Shown here: one piece after another, positions 43,095 to 55,215 of the stretch
Numbering within the stretch: the first letter of the stretch is position 1
Layout: each line of letters begins with the position of its first letter
Assembly: GCA_020809705.1 (NCBI GenBank)
Contig: CP085825.1
Coordinates: 1,922,001 to 1,986,000 of the forward strand
Direction: 5' to 3'
Origin: Calonectria ilicicola
Lineage: Eukaryota > Ascomycota > Sordariomycetes > Hypocreales > Nectriaceae
Length of the DNA: 64,000 nucleotides
The notes under the pieces: model-generated
The model's input: the letters and a program-made list of their open reading frames with translations, nothing else
Database searches by the model: none
Told to the model about the DNA's origin: nothing
Position numbers and translations under genes: made by a program

Positions 43095-46000
43095 ATCTTC
43101 AAGGCCCCTTGAAGATCTGCTCACAAGGGCTCTTCTGGTAGTATCCTCTACGCTGAAAGAGACTGCTCCAGTCGTTCCCTTGTTTGCGCCTGTTCACATT
43201 CCAAGTCCCAAGAATGCAGCAGGCTCGTCCCCTTCTTTCCATGCCATGCCCTTCCTGTGGGTACCATGTGTTACCACAGCCCAAGGAGCCCTGGAACCTG
43301 CCAGAGCCATTCCATCTTCTGACTCTGCCCTAGCGATCTTGCAAACTATCGCTCTGGAGGCTTGAGACACCGTCTAGGCACTATCGCGGTCCAAGCCAAA
43401 AATACCACCAAGGTGAGACTAGGACCGAGTTCCGAACCCGAGGATTCCTTAAAGCACGCTATTGAAGCCCTCTATGTGGCTCTCGCCTATGCACACCAAG
43501 AGTTGAATTGATTCGTGCCTAAAGCAAATGCCTCAATGTTAACACGATGCTGTTATTGAGATTAAGGCCCATCAGCTACTTTCCACAATCACACTTTACA
43601 ATGCCATCGAGATGAAAAAGAAATCCAAGCTACGCTATTGAGGAGGGATACTGACTAGCCTCCCTTGGTTCTCTCCCTTGACTCTCGTGGTGGAGCGAAG
43701 CACCAGTTCAAGATGTACGAGGCGTTGCGCATGTTTACTTGTTTACAATGTCTGGCCTCGAATGTTGACAATCTCAGAAGGATTTTGAGATAATCTCCAA
43801 TGTTGACAAAAATATCTCCAAGTCTTCACATACATTGGGCTCAGAGAAACAGAGCAGAAGACCGAGTGGTGTCGAGATGGCAAATTACTCTGAGACATCT
43901 AGCCATCTCCTGTCATGTCTGACATATCAATCGCCATATCATCTTTCGGAATGCGGGGCCATCCAGGGCATCAGGCGCAGCGAGGGCAAGCTGAATGTCA
44001 CGGGTGATCATAATCGTCCCAAGTGCCTCTCTGTCAGCAACTACCACATTCATCCTTGCAGTTGGGTAGGTAGAGCTAAGCTGGACCTGAAACACGACAA
44101 ATATGCCAACGAATAGATTTTAGCCACACTAAGAGTATCGTATCTAACTGCTTCTATTTACATTGCCACACATTCTTCCATGAGTAGCTGCGCCCCTGCT
44201 CAAAGGAGAGCCTGGCCGGGCCGGTCCACATACCTGTTACCGCAATAACGGTCACAGGAGATCGGAGCGTCATATCCGATCCAGGTTTGGTAGTTGTTGG
44301 TTGTTTCAGCCGCTAATCTGCGGGGGGTAAACACCCTGGAACAAGCTAACCGTAATGTGAATATCTGCTGGACATGATTGGGCAAAGCACTCTGTTTGAT
44401 GGCTGCGGGTGCAGGGTAGGGGCCAACGCGAACAATAACCGAGTTGTTCAAGATAGACTATAGAGGTCTTGTAGGTTATCAAGCGTGCGGCAAGTAAATA
44501 GTAGGAATAATTCAAATTAATTTATTTGATCGGTGGCTTTGTAATGAAATTAAATTAAATTATGGTATCCATTTTAACGTTGGTTAAATTCTCAAATCAC
44601 GATAGCTTCGTCCTTGGATAAATGACGTCGATACTTTTTTTTATTGCCATGAATACCAACATTAAATTGACGTTACATTAACCTTGCTAGCCTTAAAAAA
44701 ACTGACACACGACCAGATAATTGGATCGAAACAAACATCATTTTTCTAATTATACTGAATGAGTAGAGCTCAAACTCCGAGATCCGCGCTCCAGATGACG
44801 GAGCCATTATTCCGGTTCAGATCAAGCCTGTCAGTATTGTCATCGAAGCATTACTCATGCCGGATTCCTGATGATGATCAATCTGATCAGATAAAATCAC
44901 GCGCCGCGTGTTGTGCTATTTCTAAACCTTGGCTATGCTTTCCGCTACGCTGAACATGACGTAGCTTGGGTAGACCCGCATTAGCGAAAGTTATTGGAGA
45001 TTTTTCCTCTTCTACTAGGGTCGAGATTTTTTTTTATCAGATCTACGGAATTTAGAGTACCCCCCCGTTTTCACATGTGCGGCTGGACGCGGCGTGGTCT
45101 TGTGCGTGGGGTGCCCTGTAAGATGGCGTGCATCCTTGCACCAGAGCCTTTGTACTGGAGCAGCGCGAGGGGTTGTTCGGCAGTCGACCGGAGCAGGCCG
45201 AGTGGGAGCACATGGGACTTGGGGGGCCATATTGGGCCATGAGTGGGCAATGAGGGGTCTGGCGCAGGGCGTCGCTGGACGGAGAAGACGCAGAAGACGG
45301 GACTACGGCGCGCTGTCAAGGCCTGCAGCGGGAATTACTCGCTTGGCCGACATACGAAACAGGCCCCGAGGCGGGAAAGCAGGGACTCGTTACGTACAAC
45401 ATACGCTACTCCCATGCCTCGGTGCTGGGACGCGGCGAACGAGCGGGCGGTGGTGATGCCGGTTTAGTGGTGCCCTGAGATGCAGCTTCATGCACGTTGA
45501 TTATCTTGGTGGATGGGGCCGGGCTAGCTTGCAAGAGGCTCGGGGCGAGGTTCTGACGGCTAGCTGGATCTGACCTAGACGACCCACGCCGAGCCATGGA
45601 CGTGGGTGGGCAATGAGTTGATGCGGTTGCGTCTTCTGAGGGAGAAACCGGGAACACGGCGCCAGAGTGGAGGGAAATAAATTCCTCATACACGGAGGGG
45701 AGCGGGCGACGGTCTAGACGGGTGGGATGATGAGGGCGACGATGGGGGCAATGGCCCAATTGGGACAACTGTAGCCGAGAAGAGCAAGGATGTTGGTAAA
45801 AGAGAAAAGAAAAAGTCTGAAGTTTTGGGGTAGTTTTCTCATTGATCGTGGGGAACCGAGTGAGAAGCGTAATTGATGTATTGTGGGATGGTGGCATGAA
45901 CGGGGGTTGGTTGTTGCGCAGCCTGCTATAGAATGAAGGTGAAAGAAAAGTAAAAAACAAATTAGACTTGGGAATGCGCAGCCGGATATATAAAGATAAA

Positions 46001-47684
46001 AAAAAGTAAGAATACAAGATATAAAAATAAATAAATAAAATTTTAAAATAAAAATAAACGCAGAGATCTCCAAAGGTACGATTTTCCAAGCAGGCTTGGC
46101 AGGTCTTGGTCAGGACAAAGCAGTGGCGGCGCGCGTGGGTGTGGCAAGGTAAAGAAAGTGGAATACGGAAAATGTGGCCCCGCGAGGGGGTGGGATGGGA
46201 TGGTGGAGGGGCAAATCTGATCTGATAAAAAATTCAAATCCCAAAAAATATCTACAAAAATGCCTCCACGAGATCGAAAGCCCAGGCTAGATGGTGGAAA
46301 ATGCCGACGGCACATGCAGAAGATGGCGGGATAGTGTGGGACGGTTCCTGGGATAGTCCGCGCAACGACCCTCGTTTTCGGTGCAAGGGATGGGATACGA
46401 CGGGAGCGATGCCGATTGAGGCGTCCAGCAGAAGCACACGAAATCGCAGCAATCGAAAACGAGACAAGAATACGTCTTTATCCTTTTTTTCCCCTTTCAT
46501 ATTCCATCGCATTCGCGCTTCTTGTGTTCGGGTTTTTCGTTTCTCGTAGTCGTTGAGATGCTCGAAAATGTCGTAATTGTCGCACCGAATACGATGCCGA
46601 CAACGAGACGAATACGGAGATAATGCGGTTGTACGTGGCCCTCCAGAGTGGCTGACGGCCGGCACCTCATAGCGTATATTACACCTGTAGAAGCTAAAAA
46701 TCACAATTAAAGAGGCGAGACAGCGGGGTGATTAGCGGCACCTGCTCTGTTTGGTTCAGTGCCTGGATGCGCTGTTACCCTGCAATGTGTATGCCCCTCC
46801 AGCTCCTTGTTTTCGGGAGATTTTTTTTTTCCTCACCTCCATCGGCGAGTTCCACCTTCGGGCCATTCTGTGAATATCTGCATTGCATGCACAATGCTCC
46901 GGCACAAGAGACATTCTGCGATATTCTATGCTATCTATCTCTAGAAACCTGACACGCATCATGATTGTGCAGGTCTCGGCACCTGGATCAGCCTCCTGTT
47001 TGGTTGTCGATGTCGATGTCTCTACTCCCCTCCAGTGCGAGTGTGGATCGTGACGAATCCCCGGCACACGGTGTGGAGATGAAGAGCGCCCGCGAGCAGG
47101 CTGCATGCACAATACATTTTGAAACGGGCAGGGATACCAAAGTACAGGATTCCTTGGAGGCCTTTGGGGAAGAAGAAGCGCGATAGGCACAAAGGCAGTC
47201 ATGTGTCGACGTGGGAGTGCGAGTATTATTATTTTGAACGTTGAGACTGAGACAGAGAGTGAATAGGGTCAAGAAGAGGCGAGGACGCCGTGGTTTTGCG
47301 AATACTAGCCGCACCCATGCCCAGCGTCTTTTGGAAAGACATTGACTGGGTCTAATGTTTATCATTACACAGGTAGCATCAAGTTAGGAGCTCAAAAGTC
47401 AAATTATGTGACAAGACTAGCCAAGGGAATCTTTGCTCCATTGGGGAGTCTAAACCAAAATCAAAATACACCCTCGTGCAGCTCTCTTCACCTGCGACGC
47501 ACGCACCACCAACACCATGGTGAAGCTACGGCTCCTGTTGTGCTCCCTCCCGGGGCGGCGCCAGTACGAAACGAGACAAAGGCAGAGCTGCCATGTTCCT
47601 TGGCCTGGCGTAAGCAGGAAGCAGTCTTGGATAAAACACAGCCATGCGTGTGTCGGCGCCTTGAAGTGCTCGCTCGCTTCACGC

Positions 47685-47691
47685 ATATAAA
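47685..47691 (+). promoter_or_regulatory. TATA-like element, target gene uncertain
   Basis: ATATAAA in a CGC-rich setting. It is 1.09 kb upstream of the HMG-CoA synthase ATG, so it would need a long leader to serve that gene. Confidence 0.25.
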
Positions 47692-48776
47692 GGACGGGCA
47701 TATCGCCCTCTTCTCGACTCTTGTTTTCCTCTTCAACCATTAGGTACACTCACTCACACTGAGCACCAACACTACTACGTCTCTGCTGCTGCTTTGATGA
47801 TCCCTTAGTCAACAATTACCCGCTTCGACACCTGCCCCCGACTCATTCGCCCACCTAGCCCGTTCGCCAGCCAAATAAATAGTTGGCTCAACAAACCCGC
47901 CCGCTGTTAGTGCTGTTGCGTTGCCCGGGATCGTTTCTCTGTGTTGGCAGTGTAAGTCTAGGTTCCCATCAGTCAAGTCAGGTCCGCTCACAGGCCATGT
48001 CCCCCTACCCTTGCCCCCACCTGTCTCTCTGGCGGCGGCGGTTGCACAGAAACCCTTTACCACCGCGCCCCCCCCCCCCTAGCCAGTCCCCAGTCCCCAG
48101 TCCCCATAGCTCAGTGCTCATTGCCCATTGGGGCTATTGGGGCCCATTGCACAAACCCGCCCACCCTGCGCCAAACAGGGCGGCGCCCACAACACCTCCC
48201 TGCTCGTGGTGCGTCCAGTCTGGGCATAGCCATGCTGCCAATTGGGTTCACCACGAGGCCATCCTAAAGCCTCTCCCTCGTCCCGAATGCCACCTGCCAC
48301 ATAGCTTCTGCCACGCCTGCTGTGCCGGTCCCCCAGGTGCCCTACCAGGTGTCCTACCGCGCCCGAAACGGCGGCAGCGCAAAAAGGGCGGTGAAAAGCT
48401 TCTCCCACAACCATGTCTCGGCTCCATCATGGGAATCACACGTAAACGCACGCTGCAAGCAAGAGAGAGAAAACAGCCCGGCGCTAATTAGCTAACTTTC
48501 TCAACAAGTGACCGATAAGGCCCTCTAACCCCCTTGCCCCTGGCCCGTCCCCTTCCCGCCTGAAGATATTTGTACCGTGGTACATCAAACAAGAGGGTCC
48601 CCATCCCAATCTCAATCTCTGGCTCCGTTCGTCCTCCGATTCCTTCCTTGCGCGCCGCTTTCAACCCCTCCACTTGACGACCTACCTATTTCTTCTTCAA
48701 CCTCGCCTCCCCCCCTTCTTTCTCTCTTTCCACTTCTCCTCAAACAACTCTTTGTTACCTCCAAACCGCTTCCAAC

Positions 48777-50687
48777 ATGGCCTCCCGACCCCAGAACATT
48801 GGCATCAAGGCCATTGAGATCTACTTCCCCAGCCAGGTAAGTTGTTGTCCAGGGTTCCCAGAAGGATCCCGCAGATGATGGATGCCCCGTGCTCTCTCAA
48901 CCCCTCCAGCCTCCTCCCCACTGCTTCAGCAAACGCGAACCCTTCAAAGCACACATTCGTGGCTGTTCCGGGTCTCTGTGAATGGCACGGACTGTGCCTG
49001 TTTGGGCCGTGGTCGTGTGCCCCTCCATGGCCAATATCCATCCCACTGTTGCAGCAACTTTTTTTTTTTTTTTCTGCCCCTCATGTCACCGCCGCCGCTG
49101 CCCTGCATCAATGCGACAATGACCCCTCGCTAACACAACCTGTTTTGCCCCGCTAGTATGTCGAGCAGACTGAGCTGGAGAAGTTCGATGGCGTCAGCAC
49201 TGGAAAGTACACCATTGGTCTCGGCCAGACCAAGATGAGCTTCTGCGATGATCGTGAGGGTATGTGAAAAAAAGCCCCCCTTTTTTAAACCTGAGACGAG
49301 CTGCTCCCAAGAGCACCCGCCGCGGGGTTGGGCTCTGCAGAGCGAGCGGCCTCAATATCAGAGCTTCGTCGAGAACCTAAAGCAAGAGCGCAGCTAACAT
49401 GACGTGTTTTCTTTGTCTGCAGACATCTACTCCTTCGCTCTGACCGCCACCTCCAACCTTCTCAAGAAGTACAACATCGACCCCAACTCCATTGGTCGCC
49501 TCGAAGTCGGTACTGAGACCCTCCTGGACAAGTCCAAGTCGGTCAAGACTGTGCTCATGCAGCTCTTTGGCGACAACACCGACATTGAGGGTGTTGACAC
49601 CATCAACGCCTGCTACGGTGGCACCAACGCCGTTTTCAACACCGTCAACTGGGTTGAGAGCTCCGCCTGGGACGGCCGTGACGCCATTGTTGTTGCTGGC
49701 GACATTGCCCTCTACGCCAAGGGCAATGCCCGCCCCACTGGTGGTGCTGGTGCCGTCGCCATGCTGATCGGCCCCAACGCCCCCATTGTCATGGAGCCTG
49801 GTCTCCGTGGCAGCTACATGCAGCACGCCTACGACTTCTACAAGCCCGACCTGACCAGCGAGTACCCCTACGTCGATGGCCACTACTCCCTCAACTGCTA
49901 CACCGAGGCTCTCGATGCCGCTTACCGCGCCTACAACAAGCGTGCGGCCAAGCAAACCAACGGCTCCACCAACGGCGCCGACCCCGCCAAGACCCCTCTC
50001 GACCGTTTCGACTACATGGCTTTCCACGCCCCTACCTGCAAGCTCGTCCAGAAGTCGTACGCTCGTCTCCTGTACCACGACTACCTTGCTAACCCCGATG
50101 CCCCTGCCTTCGCTGAGGTCGCCCCTGAGCTCCGCGACATGGACTACAAGAAGTCCCTGACCGACAAGGCTCTTGAGAAGACCTTCATGGGTCTCACCAA
50201 GAAGCGCTTCCAGGAGCGTGTCAACCCCGCCATCCAGGTCGCCACCATGTGCGGTAACATGTACTGCGGTAGCGTCTGGGGTGGTCTTGCCAGCTTGGTC
50301 AGCCACGTCGACAGCAAGGCTCTTGAGGGCAAGCGCATTGGTCTCTTCAGCTACGGTTCCGGTCTGGCTGCCAGCTTCATGTCCTTCCGCATCAACGGAA
50401 GCGTCGAGAGCATCTCCAAGGTCCTCGACATCCCTGCCCGTCTTGAGGCCCGTCGCGCCGTGGCCCCTGAGACCTACGACTCGGTAAGCTTACACATGCT
50501 CGCATCATATTTCTTGTATAGTACTTTGAAACTAATCAATTGGCAATAGATGTGCAACCTCCGCAAGGAGGCTCACCTCCAGAAGGATTTCACCCCCAAG
50601 GGTGAGGTCTCTACCATCACCCCTGGTACCTACTACCTTACCAAGGTTGATGACATGTTCAAGCGCGAGTACGCTGTCCAGGCATAA
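48777..50687 (+). CDS. ERG13: Hydroxymethylglutaryl-CoA synthase
   Basis: Model: exons 48777-48836, 49157-49259, 49423-50483 and 50550-50687, 453 residues, all phases consistent. It begins [20 protein letters not shown], the usual eukaryotic start. The nucleophile C118 lies in [10 protein letters not shown]. The catalytic Glu region is [12 protein letters not shown], and the His site is [19 protein letters not shown] and [17 protein letters not shown] complete the active site and CoA pocket. It condenses acetyl-CoA with acetoacetyl-CoA to HMG-CoA, feeding the mevalonate pathway to ergosterol and other isoprenoids, in the cytosol. Introns 1 (320 bp, with a run of about 18 T) and 2 (163 bp) are long for this genome. 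The coding sequence is strongly C-biased, typical of high expression. It is convergent with a sterol reductase gene. Confidence 0.97.
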
Positions 50688-51352
50688 ATTTGCCATATCG
50701 ACTTAGCCTGAATACCTTTACTACGCGTGCCCCATCATTTTTTTCCCTCAACGGATATTTTTTATGCTTTGCTGGCCTGCGTTTGCGCTATTACACGCCA
50801 GGCCCTCGGGGGGGTTCATTTTGCAGTCATTGACGACTACATGGAGGAAATATATGCATTGGGAGGCGAATCACACCCATTCATGATGATGATGATAGAC
50901 TTGGACGCACATTATGGGATTGTGCTATGGGCCCTTAATTGAGCTGTCTGGTGCAACAAGCAAGACCACATCGGCTTGTGAAAACGCCAGGGCCAAGCCG
51001 TCCCATGTCATATGTTGAGTTGGAAGCTGGTCACGGTTCAATAGAGATGATCGCTTGGCGCTCAGAAACATTTTGATATCTAGGAATATAAGAATTTTGT
51101 TACAAATCATTTCTTGTTTCTGCTCGCACCCCGCTTTGTGTACAAAAAGGTGTCTTTATCATGTCTACTAACATATATGTGCATAATCGTGAATTGACGC
51201 ATGTCTAAGTCGTCCCTGTCTCTAGGGTTTGAGTATGCCGAAGATTCGTCTCGCATGACCCGTAAAATAACGCTGCTGGCTGCTGATTCACATTTTTCTT
51301 CTTCTATTGTACAGTCGAGGGTATCGTGCTGCTCCGTTCCACATATATACAT
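50688..51352. other. Intergenic region between convergent sterol-related genes
   Basis: 3' flanks of the HMG-CoA synthase and DHCR24-like genes. The small frames have no support. Confidence 0.5.
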
Positions 51353-52906
51353 CTATTTCTTGTCTCCCTTGTACTTCCACTCTGCGTGTCGGTGCAGCAT
51401 GTAGTCCTTGCTCTGGATGCCTTTCCAGATACCGTATAGACCGCCAAAGGGCGGGCGGCTCTTGAGGGACTGCTTCCAGCGCTGGCGCTCCTCGCGGCGC
51501 GCCTCGACGTCGACCTTGACCTTGTCGTAGACGGTGGGCAGGGTGGTGGCGTGGTACTTTTCGCGCAGGGCATCGTACCACTCCCGGCCGCCGTACATCT
51601 TCCAGAAGTTGTCCTGGTCGTAGTAGGTGTGGGCGTAGAGCCACTTCATGCCGCCGAGCTCGGCCAGCTTGGCCTCGAGGGCCTTGTTCTTGGAGACGAA
51701 CTCTTCGGGGTCGGCCGGGCCCCATCCCCAGAGGCCAATGTTGAGCGAGGGGGGGACGGAAACGGTGCCGTCGGCGGCGGTCTCGGTCTCGCCAGTGTGG
51801 GGGTGGAAGGTCGGGGGCGCCGTCTGCTTTAGAGGGCAGAGCCACAGCGGCCAGATGTCAAAGTTCTCGGCAGTATAGTCGACGAAGGTCTCGGCGGTGC
51901 GGTAGGGCAGGCCCAGGTCCTGGACGATGAAGCGGGCCGACTCGCCGGAGCCGTGGAGGGCGCGGTACAGCATTCGGGTGTGGAGGAAGTCGTCGAGGAA
52001 CCAGCGGAAGAAGCGCGTGAAGGGGACGCCCTTGAAGTAGGTGAAGGCGGCGGCGCCGACCCAGAAGCCGCCGCGGTCGTATCGGAAGAGGTACTCGGCG
52101 AGCGGGATGTAGTCGACGGGGGAGGCGGATGCGGGGGATTCGGTGGCGGAGGGGCCGGCGGAGGGGGCCTTGAGGGTTCGGTCCTTGACGTGGAGGTAGT
52201 ACCAGGGGTCCCAGGCGCCGCTGAAGGTCTGGACGGACTGCTCGGCGGGCTTCTCGTCGGTCAGCTTGCCCGTGACGATGACGCCGTGGTCCTTGGAGAA
52301 GAGGATGCCGTCGACGTAGTCGTTGGCGGGGTTCTCGGCCTCGGATCGGACTCGGGCGACGGCCTCGGCGACGCTGTTTGTGCGGTGGTATGTTGTCTTG
52401 ACAAACTTCTTGGCCTCCATGAGCTGCAGCTCCATCAGCGTGGTGACGCCCATTGAGCCCACGGCACCCGCAGCGCCGCGGAACAGGTCGGCGCGCTCCT
52501 CGCGCGAGGCATTGACGACGTCGCCGTTGCCCAGGACCATCTCGACCGAGTTGATGGTGTCGTTGAAGAAGCCGTGCTTGAACGAGGAGCTCTCTCCGGC
52601 GGTGCCGGCAAAGCCGCCTCCGGCCGTGATGCCGGGGAACTCCATGACGACGGGGGGAACGAGGCCGTGGCGGAGCGTCTGCTCGACGAGGCGGTCCATT
52701 GGCACATTGGGCTCGACGAGGGCGGTGCGGGCGGCCTTGTCGACGCTGACGACGTTGCGCAGAGCCGAGATGTCGACGCTGCGCGAGTGGGCCTGGGGCC
52801 GCGTGCTGTTGGTCGAGCCGTGGAAGATGCGGTAGGGCTCGCGGCGCTCGAAGTAGCCGCGCACGGCGGCGCTGATGTGCTCAACGGCCTTCTTGTGGCG
52901 CTCCAT
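51353..52906 (-). CDS. FAD-dependent Delta24-sterol reductase-like protein (DHCR24/DWARF1 family)
   Basis: A single frame of 517 residues from ATG at 52906. The N-terminal FAD-binding (PCMH-type) domain shows HSRSVDISALRNVVSVD, ALVEPNVPMDRLV, PPVVMEFPGITAGGGFAGTAGESSSF, ETVL-like NSVEMVLGNGDVV and LFRGAAGAVGSMGVTT, the arrangement of DHCR24. The C-terminal half contains the family elements WFLDDFLHTRMLYRAL and YYDQDNFWKMYGGREWYDALREKYHA. DHCR24 reduces the Delta24 double bond of sterol side chains using FAD and NADPH. Ergosterol synthesis does not need this step, so in moulds the substrate may be another sterol, a triterpenoid or a lipid. Unlike animal DHCR24 there is no obvious N-terminal membrane anchor. 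GC-rich codon use explains several long antisense frames. Confidence 0.93.
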   Translation of the reverse strand: MERHKKAVEHISAAVRGYFERREPYRIFHGSTNSTRPQAHSRSVDISALRNVVSVDKAARTALVEPNVPMDRLVEQTLRHGLVPPVVMEFPGITAGGGFAGTAGESSSFKHGFFNDTINSVEMVLGNGDVVNASREERADLFRGAAGAVGSMGVTTLMELQLMEAKKFVKTTYHRTNSVAEAVARVRSEAENPANDYVDGILFSKDHGVIVTGKLTDEKPAEQSVQTFSGAWDPWYYLHVKDRTLKAPSAGPSATESPASASPVDYIPLAEYLFRYDRGGFWVGAAAFTYFKGVPFTRFFRWFLDDFLHTRMLYRALHGSGESARFIVQDLGLPYRTAETFVDYTAENFDIWPLWLCPLKQTAPPTFHPHTGETETAADGTVSVPPSLNIGLWGWGPADPEEFVSKNKALEAKLAELGGMKWLYAHTYYDQDNFWKMYGGREWYDALREKYHATTLPTVYDKVKVDVEARREERQRWKQSLKSRPPFGGLYGIWKGIQSKDYMLHRHAEWKYKGDKK

Positions 52907-53668
52907 TGATGGCGGTGAATTGGGCGGGCGGCCGGGTTTGGTGTTTGACGGAGAGCGGAGCGGAGCAAGGTCTCGGGACTGTAGAATATTTTGGGAAGAG
53001 CTCGGGGCAAGGGTTGCGCTGGGTGGTGGTGTGGAGCCGGGCCCCGGCGCCAGCTCCGCATCCTAGTCAGTTTTTGTGTTAAAGTACGTTTTTTTTACTT
53101 TTGGCCCATGAGCTTCGACGCGAGGTGCATTATCATGGCTGAAATCACGAATTATGCGGCGTTTAGGGCTGATCAACGTATACGGGCTGGTCAATTAGAC
53201 GCGTACTAAGCCATGTGACAAGATTCCAACTGATTGAGAAAAAAAAAGTAACAACGAAAAAGCAATGCCGAACAATTCCCTGTTCATATTCCTGCAGCGA
53301 CTCAATGCTATCGATTCAATATTCATACAACTTCGTCACTGGCATATCCCGACCTCGGGTAACCAACCCATATTCATATCCAGGGCCCATATCCTCCATG
53401 CAGGGAAAAAAAAATAAAAATAAAGAACAAGAAAGAGAAAAAAGAATAAGGTGAAGAAAGAAGAGAATTAAAACAAAAAAACAAAAAAACCAATTGAAAA
53501 CAAGAACAAAAATGAACGAATTATGACCTTGTTCCGCCCAAACTCCAAGCTTTTAAAAACACAATTTTAAGATCCATCCAATGCGAACACCCATCATCAT
53601 CGAAACAATCATACGAAAATGTAGAGCACTAGGTAGCGCTCGTTGAATAACAGGAGCTAGAAGCCAAC
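52907..53668. other. Intergenic region
   Basis: 5' flank of the DHCR24-like gene and 3' flank of the alpha/beta hydrolase gene. A-rich simple sequence at about 53405-53520. No gene seen. Confidence 0.5.
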
Positions 53669-55215
53669 TCACTGCTGCTTTATCTCCTTGGTTGGAGCAA
53701 ACGGCAGGGCCTCCTCTGCCTTGATTAACACCCTTCGGCGCATCTCTTCATCAGTGACATCACTGAGCTCGCTGAACTCGAGCGGCACCTCTTCCAGCGT
53801 GCGGGCCTTGACTCTGAGCGCACTCGTCACAATGTCCTCCGGGTCAACCACGGCGGAGCGGATGAAGCTCGCCCAGGCGTCGTAGCACCGGTGGGTGGAC
53901 GGGTTCTTGCGCAGCAGCAGCGCAAAGCAGTGCGGCATGGCCTCGTACTCCTCAAAGACGACGCGCACGCCGTCGGCCTCGAGCTTGCGGGCGAGGAACT
54001 TTGCCTCGTAGCCCAGGATCTCCCAGCCGGTGCACATGTAGATGGGCGGCGCGCCCTTCCAGCTGCGGGCCATGACGAGCGAGGCCAGCGGGTGCGGCGC
54101 CAGGTCGTCGTCGACGTAGATCCACTTGCGCGGCGGGTTGGCGGGCCAGATGTCGCACGGCGGGAAGTTGAGCTTGCCCAGCGACTCGGGCTTGGGCAGG
54201 AAGTCGTACGGCGTGGGCGTGGCCATCTCCCACGTTGGTGCGCTCTGCGTGATGTCGAGCCACGGCGAGCTGACAGCCACGCCTGCTGGTAGGGGCACCT
54301 GGCGTAGCTCGCCGTGCCACATGACGGGCGAGTCTTCTCTGCGGAGTTCCATGAGGAGCTGGAGTAACGCAAGGGCGAGGTTGCCTCCGGCACTGTTTTT
54401 TCGAAGAAGGTCAGCATTGCGGGAACAGAACATGGGTAAGGGGGGCCAAGACGCAATTCCATGCGAGCTTTTCCAGAAAGGACTCACCTGTCACCAGCAA
54501 TTACAATGTGCTCCGGTTGCACGGGGTCGTGGTAGGCGTCCGGGGGAGGGTACAGCAACGTAAAGTACGACGCCAGAGCGTCGAGCAATGCCGCTGGGAA
54601 CGGGTGCTGAGGAGCCAGACGATAGCGAACCGAGTAGCATCGTCCGCCCGTCAGTTTTGCCAGCATCGTGGTGGTTGGGCGGTGGGTTGATGGATCACAC
54701 AGGTAGTAGGCGCCGCCGTGCAAGTACAAGATGGTCGTCGGCTCGGCGCACTCGCGCATCATGCTGTGATACCGCTCGCGCTCCGACATATTGGGCAGCG
54801 GCTCGTTGGGAGCCACGCCTGCGCGATACCCGGTCCATTCGGCCTCGACGTCGACAATGTCAGGCATGGGCATCTGGGATTTGCAGTCCCGGGTGCCATT
54901 GAGGCGCTCCAACGTGTCGAGGAGCACATCCCGGATTCCAGTCTCAGGTGGCGGAGGAGAAGCGTACTTGCTGATCCAGAGGTTGCCCTTGGGGCCGCTG
55001 TCGCGGGTCGAGATTTCCTGGATCTGGGCTATGCTGCGAGGTTTGGATGGGGTGAGGATGGCGCGCAGCACGGCGATGAAGATGGAGCTCCGGAGGTCCA
55101 GATACTCGGCCGAGTCAGAGAGCTGGAGTAGGTGTAAGAGAGAGACGCGGCAGATGAGCGGGATGAGAGGCAGAGAAGCCCAAGCGGCTTTGATGGCGTC
55201 TGCGTTGAGCCCCAT
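53669..55215 (-). CDS. Alpha/beta hydrolase, HSL-type esterase/lipase
   Basis: Model: exon 55215-54488, intron 54487-54393 (95 bp, GTGAGT), exon 54392-53669, 483 residues. The intron sits inside the nucleophile codon: splicing gives GDSAGGN with Ser243. The oxyanion-hole motif HGG is at 166-168 (LYLHGGAYYL), as in the hormone-sensitive lipase family. The His of the triad is in YEAMPHCF. The acid position reads TGWEILGYEA, with Glu where relatives usually have Asp. The N-terminal 60 residues contain hydrophobic helices (LPLIPLICRVSLLHLL) that may contact membranes. Expected activity is hydrolysis of carboxylic esters with short or bulky acyl or sterol groups. Its position beside two isoprenoid/sterol genes makes a sterol-ester substrate possible, but this is inference from neighbourhood only. 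Confidence 0.93.

Larger units (their letters stand above)
42943..48776. other. 5.8 kb region without a supported gene, upstream of HMG-CoA synthase
   Basis: I find no coding sequence with family features or coherent splicing. AT-rich parts lie at 44.45-44.76 kb and 45.9-46.06 kb (long A/T runs); the rest is mixed. A TATA-like ATATAAA occurs at 47685-47691. Between 48.0 and 48.8 kb the strand is strongly C/T-rich (a run of about 13 C near 48068 and CAGTCCC repeats), as in leaders of highly expressed fungal genes. It may contain a long 5' untranslated leader or non-coding transcripts. Confidence 0.45.

Noticed and set aside
45406..46089. 227-codon minus frame with an aromatic hydrophobic N-terminus
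   Set aside because: The hydrophobic start comes from A/T runs (AAATAAATAAA) and the rest is Pro/Ser low complexity; no family or splice support.
49377..50306. 309-codon minus-strand frame opposite HMG-CoA synthase
   Set aside because: Gly/Val-rich shadow of a conserved enzyme gene with no features of its own.
51960..52456. 167-codon Gly/Val-rich plus frame opposite the DHCR24-like gene
   Set aside because: GC-rich antisense shadow without independent evidence.
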